Shown one piece after another: positions 1-7,049 of a DNA stretch of 35,024 nucleotides. A program made the translations under genes and the position numbers. The stretch is taken from NCBI GenBank assembly GCA_023434025.1, contig JAEYTL010000007.1, forward strand, positions 1-35,024, written 5' to 3'. How positions within the stretch are numbered: the stretch's first letter is position 1; every line of letters begins with the position of its first letter. Below the pieces are notes generated by a model, which ran no database searches, was not told the origin of the DNA, and was given only the letters and a program-made list of their open reading frames with translations. The stretch is from Bacteroidota bacterium. Its GTDB lineage: Bacteria; Bacteroidota; Bacteroidia; Flavobacteriales; Flavobacteriaceae.

Positions 1-60
1 AAGTTCAAACTCTTTTAAAATCTTGGCAATTTGGCTCGGGGTGAATTTACTTTTCTTCAT
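1..60 (-). CDS. IS3-type transposase OrfA, N-terminal fragment cut by window edge
   Basis: Only the first 20 codons are present. The translation MKKSKFTPSQIAKILKEFEL is the typical start of the helix-turn-helix OrfA (HTH_8 type) of IS3-family elements, which binds the terminal inverted repeats. In intact elements OrfA is joined to the DDE catalytic OrfB by a programmed frameshift; that part would lie to the left of the window. The start is ATG at 58-60 on the minus strand. The family call rests on 20 residues plus the TG-starting terminus at 126. Confidence 0.7.
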   Translation of the reverse strand, partial: MKKSKFTPSQIAKILKEFEL

Positions 61-126
61 ATTGACAGTTTAAAATTAATACTTTTTTTCTACTTTTAAA
101 CTGTACTAGTTTTGGGGGAGCTTACA
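1..126 (-). mobile_element. End of an IS3-family-like insertion sequence (partial)
   Basis: The window opens inside an insertion sequence read on the minus strand. Its transposase start lies at 60, and the outer end is probably at 126. There the minus strand begins TGTAAGCTCCCCCAAAAC, a TG-starting terminus of the kind IS3-family elements carry as terminal inverted repeats. The other end and the target duplication lie outside the window, so the exact boundary is inferred. The element sits 34 bp beyond the icmF stop codon. Confidence 0.6.
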
Positions 127-160
127 AACTGCCGTCGTCCTTTTCAATCTTATAAATAAT

Positions 161-3100
161 TTACATATTCCTCCTATACTGCCCACCCACTTCAAACAAC
201 GCACTCGTAATTTGACCTAACGAACAATATTTGGTGGCTTCCATCAGTTTTTCAAAAATGTTTTTGTTTTGGATGGCGGCTTCCTGCAGGTTGTTCAATT
301 GCTCTTTTACCTTTTCGGCATGCATCTGATGCAGGGTTTCCAGGGTTTTAATCTGGAATTGCTTTTCGTCTTCGGTGGCTCTGATTACTTCCGCCGGAAT
401 CACCGTGGGCGAACCTTTGGAACTCAAAAACGTATTCACCCCGATAATCGGGAATTCTCCGGTGTGTTTCAGGGTTTCGTAATACAGCGATTCTTCCTGA
501 ATTTTGGAACGCTGGTACATGGTTTCCATGGCACCCAACACGCCGCCACGTTCGGTGATGCGGTCAAATTCCTGTAAAACGGCTTCTTCTACCAAATCGG
601 TTAATTCTTCGATGATGAATGAACCTTGTATCGGGTTTTCGTTTTTGGCCAATCCTAATTCTTTGTTGATAATCAACTGAATCGCCATCGCACGACGAAC
701 GGATTCTTCGGTTGGTGTGGTGATGGCTTCGTCATAGGCATTCGTGTGCAGCGAATTACAGTTGTCGTATATTGCATACAAGGCCTGTAAAGTTGTTCGA
801 ATATCGTTGAAATCAATTTCCTGGGCATGCAGCGAACGTCCGGAGGTTTGAATATGATATTTCAACATCTGGGCTCTTTCGTTGGCTCCGTATTTATTTT
901 TCATGGCTTTGGCCCAGATCTTTCTGGCCACACGACCAATCACGGCATATTCCGGATCGATGCCGTTGGAGAAAAAGAATGATAAATTAGGCCCGAAATC
1001 ATTGATATTCATGCCACGGCTCAGGTAATATTCCACGTAGGTGAAACCATTGGCCAGCGTAAACGCCAATTGCGTAATCGGATTAGCTCCTGCTTCAGCA
1101 ATATGATAGCCCGAAATGGAAACCGAATAGAAGTTACGCACATTTTTCTGAATGAAATATTCCTGCACGTCGCCCATCAAACGAAGAGCAAATTCGGTGG
1201 AGAAAATACAGGTATTCTGAGCCTGATCTTCTTTTAAAATATCGGCTTGCACCGTTCCGCGGACTTGTGCTAAGGTTTTAATTTTAATATCGTTATAAAC
1301 CTCCATTGGCAACACCTGATCGCCGGTTACGCCCAAAAGCATCAACCCTAACCCGTTGTTTCCTTTGGGAAGTTCGCCATTGTAGCGTGGTCTTTCGAAT
1401 CCTTTCTTTTTGTAAATTTCGTTGATTTTTTCTTCTACCTCATCCTGCAAATTGTTTTCCAAAATGTATTTTTCACAATTCTGGTCGATGGCGGCATTCA
1501 TAAAAAAGCCCAGCAACATCGGAGCCGGCCCGTTAATGGTCATACTCACCGAAGTCATCGGGTGACTCAGATCGAAACCGGAATACAACTTTTTGGCGTC
1601 ATCCAGACAGCAGATAGAAACCCCGGCATTTCCGATTTTTCCATAAATATCCGGACGATGATCCGGGTCATTGCCGTACAAGGTCACCGAGTCAAATGCG
1701 GTGGACAAACGCTTGGCGGGCATGCCCAGACTCACGTAATGGAAACGACGGTTGGTTCGTTCGGGTCCGCCTTCTCCGGCAAACATCCGGGTCGGGTCTT
1801 CGCCTTCCCGTTTAAACGGATATAATCCGGAAGCAAATGGGAATTCTCCGGGCACGTTTTCCTGTAAATTCCATTTTAAAATATCGCCCCACGCTTGGTA
1901 TTTTGGCAACGCTACTTTGGGTATTTGCGAATGCGAAAGCGATTCGGTATGCGTTTGAATTTTTATTTCTTTGTCGCGAACTTTAAACGAATACACCGGA
2001 TTTTTGTATTTGTTTACTTTTTCGTCCCAGTTTAAAATGATCTCCCAATTAAACGGGTCGAGGTTCATTTTCACCCGGTCGAATTCTTTGGTCAATAAAC
2101 TCAAAAAATCCTGATTGGCCGATGATTGAGCCGCTTGCAGTTGTTCTTCATTCAAACCGTATTTGGTCAGTCCTAATTTGTTGATATGACCGACTGATTC
2201 AATGGTTTTATAAATGCCGTATAATTTTTGAGCGACTTCTACCTGTGACAAAACCGTCTCGTCATACTTGCGGTTATTTTCGGATATTTCAGAAAGATAA
2301 CGTGTTCGGTGTGGCGGAATCACGAAAATTTTCTCGCTCATCTCACGGGTAATTTCAAAAGTCGAATGTAAATCAGCATCCGTTTTTTCCACGATTTTGT
2401 CCATCACTTTTTTATACAGCGTGTTCATTCCAGGATCGTTAAATTGCGAAGCAATGGTACCGAAAACCGGCAGTGACTCTAAATCGGCATCCCAAAGGTT
2501 GTGATTTCTTTGGTATTGTTTTTTCACATCACGAAGAGCATCAAGCGAACCTCTTTTGTCGAATTTATTGATAGCCACTAAATCGGCAAAATCAAGCATG
2601 TCGATTTTTTCCAATTGGGTTGCAGCACCAAATTCAGGTGTCATGACGTATAACGAAACATCGGAATGCTCTAAAATTTCGGTATCGCTTTGACCGATTC
2701 CGGAGGTTTCCAGAATAATGATGTCGTATTTGGCGGCTTTCAACACCTGAATGGCTTCGGCCACATACTTGGATAAGGCTAAATTGGATTGACGTGTGGC
2801 CAATGAACGCATATACACTCGTGGATTGTTGATGGCGTTCATCCGGATTCTGTCGCCCAACAACGCTCCGCCTGTTTTTCGTTTGGAAGGATCAACCGAG
2901 ATTAAACCGATTGTTTTTTCCGGAAAATCAATCAGAAAACGACGTACTAATTCGTCCACTAACGATGATTTACCAGCTCCACCGGTTCCGGTAATTCCGA
3001 GAACAGGAATTTTGGAGGTTTCATTTTCTTTGTGAATGGCATCCAGCGTTTCCTTTGCAATATCAGGGAAATTTTCAGCAGCAGAAATTACTCGGGCAAT

Positions 3101-3595
3101 GGCTCTTGGATTTTTTTCTTGTAAATGATTGGCTTCGCCGTTCAAATGATCGCCAATGGGGTAATCAGCTTGTTGCACGAGATCATTGATCATTCCCTGT
3201 AACCCCATGGCACGACCATCATCCGGGGAATAAATTCGTGTGATGCCGTAATCGTGTAATTCTTTGATTTCTTCGGGAAGGATTACGCCGCCGCCGCCGC
3301 CGAATAGTTTGATGTGACCGGCTCCTTTTTCGTTGAGCAAATCATACATGTATTTGAAATATTCGTTGTGCCCGCCTTGATAAGAGGTCATCGCAATCGC
3401 ATTGGCATCTTCCTGAATGGCGGTGTTGACTACTTCTTCCACGCTTCGGTCATGGCCGAGGTGAATAACTTCCACTCCGGTAGCCTGGATGATTCGACGC
3501 ATGATATTGATGGCAGCATCGTGACCGTCAAAAAGGGATGCAGCTGTTACTATTCTTACTTTATTTTTAGGAATATAGGGAGTTGCTTGTTCCAT
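161..3595 (-). CDS. icmF: Fused isobutyryl-CoA mutase IcmF (B12 domain, G-protein chaperone, mutase)
   Basis: This 1144-residue enzyme interconverts isobutyryl-CoA and n-butyryl-CoA using adenosylcobalamin, in the cytoplasm. The order is the IcmF fusion. An N-terminal B12-binding domain has DGHDAA at 23-28 with His25 as cobalt ligand, and GGGGG at 99-103. A MeaB/MeaI-like GTPase follows, with a Walker A motif at 203-210 and NKFD at 343-346. A C-terminal mutase barrel has SGYHIAEAG with His831. Two specificity positions fit isobutyryl-CoA rather than methylmalonyl-CoA: Phe605 (RMFAG) where methylmalonyl mutase has Tyr, and Gln793 (QAQNT) where it has Arg. I chose the ATG at 3595 because MEQATPYIPK is the family start; 24 codons further upstream are in frame but look non-coding. 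A poor -7-like TAAATTG lies about 35 bp upstream. The B12 receptor gene at 6114-6911 is a possible functional neighbour. Confidence 0.95.
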   Translation of the reverse strand: MEQATPYIPKNKVRIVTAASLFDGHDAAINIMRRIIQATGVEVIHLGHDRSVEEVVNTAIQEDANAIAMTSYQGGHNEYFKYMYDLLNEKGAGHIKLFGGGGGVILPEEIKELHDYGITRIYSPDDGRAMGLQGMINDLVQQADYPIGDHLNGEANHLQEKNPRAIARVISAAENFPDIAKETLDAIHKENETSKIPVLGITGTGGAGKSSLVDELVRRFLIDFPEKTIGLISVDPSKRKTGGALLGDRIRMNAINNPRVYMRSLATRQSNLALSKYVAEAIQVLKAAKYDIIILETSGIGQSDTEILEHSDVSLYVMTPEFGAATQLEKIDMLDFADLVAINKFDKRGSLDALRDVKKQYQRNHNLWDADLESLPVFGTIASQFNDPGMNTLYKKVMDKIVEKTDADLHSTFEITREMSEKIFVIPPHRTRYLSEISENNRKYDETVLSQVEVAQKLYGIYKTIESVGHINKLGLTKYGLNEEQLQAAQSSANQDFLSLLTKEFDRVKMNLDPFNWEIILNWDEKVNKYKNPVYSFKVRDKEIKIQTHTESLSHSQIPKVALPKYQAWGDILKWNLQENVPGEFPFASGLYPFKREGEDPTRMFAGEGGPERTNRRFHYVSLGMPAKRLSTAFDSVTLYGNDPDHRPDIYGKIGNAGVSICCLDDAKKLYSGFDLSHPMTSVSMTINGPAPMLLGFFMNAAIDQNCEKYILENNLQDEVEEKINEIYKKKGFERPRYNGELPKGNNGLGLMLLGVTGDQVLPMEVYNDIKIKTLAQVRGTVQADILKEDQAQNTCIFSTEFALRLMGDVQEYFIQKNVRNFYSVSISGYHIAEAGANPITQLAFTLANGFTYVEYYLSRGMNINDFGPNLSFFFSNGIDPEYAVIGRVARKIWAKAMKNKYGANERAQMLKYHIQTSGRSLHAQEIDFNDIRTTLQALYAIYDNCNSLHTNAYDEAITTPTEESVRRAMAIQLIINKELGLAKNENPIQGSFIIEELTDLVEEAVLQEFDRITERGGVLGAMETMYQRSKIQEESLYYETLKHTGEFPIIGVNTFLSSKGSPTVIPAEVIRATEDEKQFQIKTLETLHQMHAEKVKEQLNNLQEAAIQNKNIFEKLMEATKYCSLGQITSALFEVGGQYRRNM

Positions 3596-3719
3596 TGATA
3601 AAAAAATAATGTTTTTAAGGGTGCAATTTACGGAATTAATAAAAAATAATATGTTTTTTTGTTTCAAGTTTCAGGTTTGAGGTTGGATTTATATGTTTGC
3701 GGATAAGAAAAGGCTTGAA

Positions 3720-3960
3720 AGTTTTATTTTCTCACGGAAAACACTGAAAGCACAAAAATGGGATTGCAACGGAATGACAAGATTGTGTGTAAACTGTGAC
3801 TTTTTTGCCACGAAGGAAAAAGGCACAAAGTAGTTTCTAGAAACTCATAATTGGAACGCGGATTGGACGGGTTAGCTAATGCTAAACGCAGATCCCGATA
3901 GCTCTCGGGACGGATTTTGACAGCTTCGCTATTTGATTGTAGCAGATTGTTTTGGTGAAC
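3720..3960. repeat. Intergenic repeat debris with TCCCGA hairpin
   Basis: The 480-bp gap between icmF and the DUF4197 gene holds no convincing ORF. It has fragments like those scattered through flavobacterial intergenic DNA: a CACGGAAAACACTGAAAGCAC stretch near 3734, TTTTTGCCACGAAGG near 3801, and GGAACGCGGATTGGACGG near 3853. A hairpin has arms TCCCGA at 3893-3898 and TCGGGA at 3905-3910, close to the palindrome TCCCGATAGCTATCGGGA with one change. The hairpin is read directly; calling the rest dispersed repeats is from memory of such genomes. Confidence 0.4.
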
Positions 3961-4047
3961 AATTTCGTTTATTTAAAAACTATCACTGAAAACTTGAAAC
4001 TTTAAACAAAAAAACTTGTTGCGGATAGAAAAGGCATAGTAATTGCT

Positions 4048-4055
4048 TATTTTTG
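4048..4055 (+). promoter_or_regulatory. Promoter -7 box (TATTTTTG) for DUF4197 gene
   Basis: Exact match to the Bacteroidota TAnnTTTG element, 20 bp before the ATG at 4076. No convincing -33 TTG at standard spacing. Confidence 0.5.
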
Positions 4056-4075
4056 GGATATAAATTTATTTTACT

Positions 4076-4786
4076 ATGAAAAAAACGATTTTACTTTTAT
4101 GTGCCTTTACTTTTTTTAGTTGTGCCGAAATGCAGCAGATTGCGGCTCAACTTCCTCAAACTGGCGGTATGCTTGGGAATGCTGATATCGCGAACGGATT
4201 GAAAGAAGCCCTGAACAACGGAATTGACAAACAGGTTTCGAAACTGACGCAAACGGACGGCTTTTTTAAGAATGAAGCCGTGAAGATTTTACTGCCGGAT
4301 GAACTGAAAACCGTTGATTCAAGGTTGCGTTCAATGGGTCTTTCGAGTCTGGCGGATGAAGGTTTGAAAGTACTGAACCGTGCTGCCGAAGATGCCGTGA
4401 AAGAAGCGACTCCTATCTTTGTGGATGCCGTGAAACAAATGACGTTTAATGACGCGAAAACTATTTTGATGGGCAATCAGACAGCGGCAACTTCGTATTT
4501 GCAAAATTCAACTTCTACTGCGTTGTATGCCAAATTCAATCCGGTGATTAAAAATTCGTTTGCCAAAGTTGGTGCCGATAAGGTTTGGGAGAACATCATT
4601 ACACGATACAATGCTATTCCGTTAGTGAAAAAAGTGAATCCTGATTTAACCGATTATACCACCAATAAAGCCATGGAAGGTGTGTTTAAAATGGTGGCTG
4701 TGGAAGAGAAAGAAATTCGCACGAACTTGAATGCGAGAAGTTCTGATTTGTTGAAGCGGGTTTTTGCGATGCAGGATAATAAGTAA
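4076..4786 (+). CDS. DUF4197 lipoprotein
   Basis: This 236-residue protein starts with a short lipoprotein signal (MKKTILLLCAFTFFSCAEM) whose lipobox FFSC puts the acylated cysteine at residue 16. The rest matches the DUF4197 family pattern: a helical, mostly soluble domain starting near NADIANGLKEALNNGI (37-52) and running to the C-terminus. The function of DUF4197 is not known. It is expected in the periplasm, anchored to the inner or outer membrane. It stands alone, with its own -7 box at 4048 and a GC-rich hairpin after the stop codon. Start choice is clear because the signal peptide begins at this ATG. Confidence 0.85.
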   Translation: MKKTILLLCAFTFFSCAEMQQIAAQLPQTGGMLGNADIANGLKEALNNGIDKQVSKLTQTDGFFKNEAVKILLPDELKTVDSRLRSMGLSSLADEGLKVLNRAAEDAVKEATPIFVDAVKQMTFNDAKTILMGNQTAATSYLQNSTSTALYAKFNPVIKNSFAKVGADKVWENIITRYNAIPLVKKVNPDLTDYTTNKAMEGVFKMVAVEEKEIRTNLNARSSDLLKRVFAMQDNK

Positions 4787-4797
4787 CCTCCCCCCGA

Positions 4798-4816
4798 CCC
4801 CCTCCAAAGGAGGGGG
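4798..4816. terminator. GC-rich hairpin after DUF4197 gene, repeat-like
   Basis: A perfect 8-bp stem CCCCCTCC / GGAGGGGG with an AAA loop, 12 bp after the stop codon. It lacks a T-tract, so it may be a dispersed palindromic repeat rather than a true intrinsic terminator. Similar CCCCCTCCAAAGGAGGGGG blocks are common between flavobacterial genes (general knowledge). Confidence 0.5.
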
Positions 4817-4884
4817 AGACTAGACGTAAAGATTTTGATAAAATTTGAATTTCTATTTAATTTTTATAATCAGTACGATAAATT

Positions 4885-4910
4885 GGGGTGATGGGTGATG
4901 GGGTGATGGG
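4885..4910. repeat. Short GGGTGATG tandem repeat
   Basis: Three imperfect head-to-tail copies of GGGGTGATG / GGTGATG lie in the otherwise AT-rich gap between 4817 and 5039. I see nothing else definite in that gap; a 68-codon plus-strand frame at 4960-5166 runs through the terminator and into the neighbouring gene and is not credible. Confidence 0.5.
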
Positions 4911-5039
4911 TTTTCTGACTAAGCTAAAAATTTAATAATCAATAACATATATATAACAAATGCTTAACACAACATCCGGTTTTTTCTACGGATATTTGCA
5001 GTATAAATTTAAGGTTTGTTTGGTTAGAGTTAGTACAAG

Positions 5040-5072
5040 AAAGTCAGTGATTGAGACCGCTGACTTTTTTTT
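5040..5072 (+). terminator. Intrinsic terminator (plus strand), between convergent transcripts
   Basis: Stem of about 10 bp: AAAGTCAGTG at 5040-5049 pairs with CGCTGACTTT at 5058-5067 with one wobble pair, around an 8-nt loop, followed by eight Ts at 5065-5072. It is oriented to stop plus-strand transcription. On the minus strand it begins just after the hydrolase stop codon and has an A-tract before it, so it may act in both directions. Confidence 0.75.
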
Positions 5073-5889
5073 ATGCCCTGGATTTAAGAAAAGTAATAGC
5101 CCGGGTATTAAACTGGGCTGCCTGCTCCACATTGACCACATGCCCGCAGTTTTTTATCATAAATAATTTTGATGATTTATACTGTTTTTCGGCTACTTTT
5201 TGAACGGAAGGCAAAAACATATAATCTTCTTCGCCCATAATATATAAAGTAGGAATATTGATTTCAACCTGACGAAACCATTTAAGTACCGGATTGATTT
5301 CGGCCGTCAACCTGAACCATTTGATAAATTCTTTCTGGTATAATTTTTTGGCTTCATTGATAAAAAGCAATCGCGATTGTTTGTGGTTCTTTTTGGGCAT
5401 GATTATAAAAGCAAAAAAACGATAGAGTACTAAATACGGGAGAATGTATTTGAACACATTGCCTAATTTCATTAAAACCTGTGAACGGAAATTCATTTTT
5501 AAAATCGCTCCGCCCATAATCATTGATTTTACCCGGTTGGGATGCATTTCTGCCAATTGCCTGATGACGATGGTTCCGAGTGAAATACCCACAAAATGTG
5601 ACGATTCAATCTTCAGGTGCTCAATCACTTCATAAACATCCTGGGCAATGGATTGAAAAGTATATTTTTGTTTGAGTCCGTCTTTTAAACTGGGTTTCGA
5701 TTCGCCATGGCCCCGCAAATCAAGCAACAACACATTAAAATGTTTTTGAAATTCACGGATTTGTTTGAACCAAACAGATGAACTGCCTCCTGCTCCGTGC
5801 ACAAAAGTTACCCATTCTGAAGAAGCTTTGTTTTGGTATGTTGTAAAGGAAATCAAACTTTTTTGGGCAAATGTAGTATTTTTGGACAA
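5071..5889 (-). CDS. Alpha/beta-fold hydrolase
   Basis: A 272-residue single-domain alpha/beta hydrolase. The oxyanion-hole motif VHGAGGSS is at 30-37. The nucleophile elbow GISLG (101-105) has Ser103. The acid is Asp222 (MGEEDYM) and the catalytic histidine is His250 (NCGHVVN), all in the usual order. A hydrophobic cap region at about 140-165 lies between the nucleophile and the acid. There is no signal peptide, so it should be cytoplasmic or loosely membrane-associated. Substrate cannot be read from sequence; the family includes esterases, haloperoxidase-like and C-C hydrolases. It is monocistronic, ending at the terminator at 5040-5072. Confidence 0.88.
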   Translation of the reverse strand: MSKNTTFAQKSLISFTTYQNKASSEWVTFVHGAGGSSSVWFKQIREFQKHFNVLLLDLRGHGESKPSLKDGLKQKYTFQSIAQDVYEVIEHLKIESSHFVGISLGTIVIRQLAEMHPNRVKSMIMGGAILKMNFRSQVLMKLGNVFKYILPYLVLYRFFAFIIMPKKNHKQSRLLFINEAKKLYQKEFIKWFRLTAEINPVLKWFRQVEINIPTLYIMGEEDYMFLPSVQKVAEKQYKSSKLFMIKNCGHVVNVEQAAQFNTRAITFLKSRA

Positions 5890-5937
5890 ATCCAGAATCT
5901 TAACAATTCTTAATGATAATATAATTATTTGATCATG

Positions 5938-5945
5938 TATCTTTG
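5938..5945 (+). promoter_or_regulatory. Promoter -7 box (TATCTTTG) for the 51-residue ORF
   Basis: Exact TAnnTTTG match 18 bp upstream of the ATG at 5964, supporting expression of the small ORF. Confidence 0.55.
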
Positions 5946-5963
5946 TAAAAAAATTTCACCCCA

Positions 5964-6119
5964 ATGAAAGGCGTTTTTAAAGAAAATAAAGATTTAAAGT
6001 TTTTGAAGGAAGAATTTTCAAATTTTTTGAAAAAGAAAAAACAACCGGCTTTAGAGAAACCACAAAATAATCAGGCTGAAAGAAAAGAAACTACCCTTTT
6101 AGAAGAGGTGGAACTATAG
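5964..6119 (+). CDS. Small hypothetical protein, 51 residues, highly charged
   Basis: ATG at 5964 to TAG at 6117-6119 encodes 51 residues beginning MKGVFKENKDLKFLKEEFSN. The first half is a lysine/glutamate-rich amphipathic helix with a KKKK run (23-26). The C-terminal half is polar and ends LLEEVEL. There is no signal peptide or membrane segment. I do not recognise a family. Support for a real gene comes from an exact -7 box 18 bp upstream, an intact frame filling an otherwise empty gap, and a protein-like composition. Its last 6 bases overlap the 3' end of the convergent receptor gene at 6114. It is too short for many automatic annotations. Confidence 0.6.
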   Translation: MKGVFKENKDLKFLKEEFSNFLKKKKQPALEKPQNNQAERKETTLLEEVEL

Positions 6120-6911
6120 TTTAGCATGCATCTTTTTAAAGTAATCAAACGCTTTCAGTAAACGGCTTCCGTACCAGGAAAACATTTCACCATCTACAAA
6201 TACGGTTTTGGCATGGTGTGTAAACCGTCCTATTTCAAACGCATGCCGGTCTTTAAACGGAAACGGCTCTGACGACAACAACACTAATTCCGGATCTGCT
6301 TCCTCCCGCATTTTTTCCAGTTCAATTTCCGGATACCGGCTTATTGTTCCGTAACCGTTCACAAAACGGTTCAGTTGCAGCATTTCGTTGATAAATGTAT
6401 CTTTTCCGGCCACCATATACGGGTTTGCCCAAATGAAATAGGCTGCTCTCCGATATGGTTTATCGCTGATGAACTGTTGGAAATCGTGGTAGGCAAAATT
6501 AATTTTATCAATCCATTTCTGAGCCTCTGTACGTTTGCTGAATAATTTACCGAAATCTGAAATCATCAGAAAATTATCTTCAATCGTCTTGATGTCTGTT
6601 ACCCAAACCGGACAAATTTGACTTAATTCTTCAACGATTTCTTTGGTATTTTCTTCTTTGTTGGCAATGATGATATCGGGTTGCAGGGCTTTGATTTTAT
6701 CAACGTTCACCTGCTTGGTTCCGCCAACAATTTGTTTAGTAGCTTTAAAATGCTTTGGGTGAACGCAAAATTTAGTAATCCCGACTAGTTCATCTTCCAA
6801 ACCCAGATCATATAAAAGCTCGGTTTGTGAGGGAACCAAGGAAATAATTCTTTGAGGGCTTTTTTCAAACGAATGCCTGTTTCCAAACTGGTCGGTAAAG
6901 ATTCCGGTCAT
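6114..6911 (-). CDS. BtuF-like helical-backbone metal/cobalamin receptor, no signal peptide
   Basis: 265 residues with the PF01497-type periplasmic-binding fold: RIISLVPSQTELLYDLGLED (20-39), then VGITKFCVHP, IVGGTKQVNVDKIKALQPDIIIAN, and a C-terminal lobe with LVLLSSEPFPFKDRH. The best resemblance is to cobalamin/haem/siderophore-binding components (BtuF group). The protein begins MTGIFTDQFGNRHSFEK, with no signal peptide or lipobox, and no ABC permease or ATPase is adjacent. Either export uses another route or it binds its ligand in the cytoplasm. B12 is an attractive ligand because adenosylcobalamin-dependent icmF is nearby, but that is inference. It overlaps the convergent small ORF by 6 bp. 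Confidence 0.8.
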   Translation of the reverse strand: MTGIFTDQFGNRHSFEKSPQRIISLVPSQTELLYDLGLEDELVGITKFCVHPKHFKATKQIVGGTKQVNVDKIKALQPDIIIANKEENTKEIVEELSQICPVWVTDIKTIEDNFLMISDFGKLFSKRTEAQKWIDKINFAYHDFQQFISDKPYRRAAYFIWANPYMVAGKDTFINEMLQLNRFVNGYGTISRYPEIELEKMREEADPELVLLSSEPFPFKDRHAFEIGRFTHHAKTVFVDGEMFSWYGSRLLKAFDYFKKMHAKL

Positions 6912-7018
6912 AAACTGATGTTATTTTGTGTGTAAATTTATCACTCTTTTTATTGTGTTTACGTGTTTCGTATAGTTTTTGTATGGGTAGTTTATTAAAA
7001 ATTCCGATCAACAAAGAA

Positions 7019-7026
7019 TACTTTTG
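7019..7026 (+). promoter_or_regulatory. Promoter -7 box (TACTTTTG) for GH16 gene
   Basis: Exact TAnnTTTG match 23 bp upstream of the ATG at 7050, in the divergent gap between the receptor and glucanase genes. Confidence 0.55.
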
Positions 7027-7049
7027 TAATATACTCTTTTATTTAAATC

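Noticed and set aside
3596..3667. 24-codon upstream extension of icmF
   Set aside because: Low-complexity, not conserved in type, and the family starts at MEQATPYIPK; a -7-like element lies inside the extension.
4960..5166. Plus-strand frame of 68 codons
   Set aside because: It runs through a terminator hairpin and into the hydrolase gene antisense; no promoter or family features.
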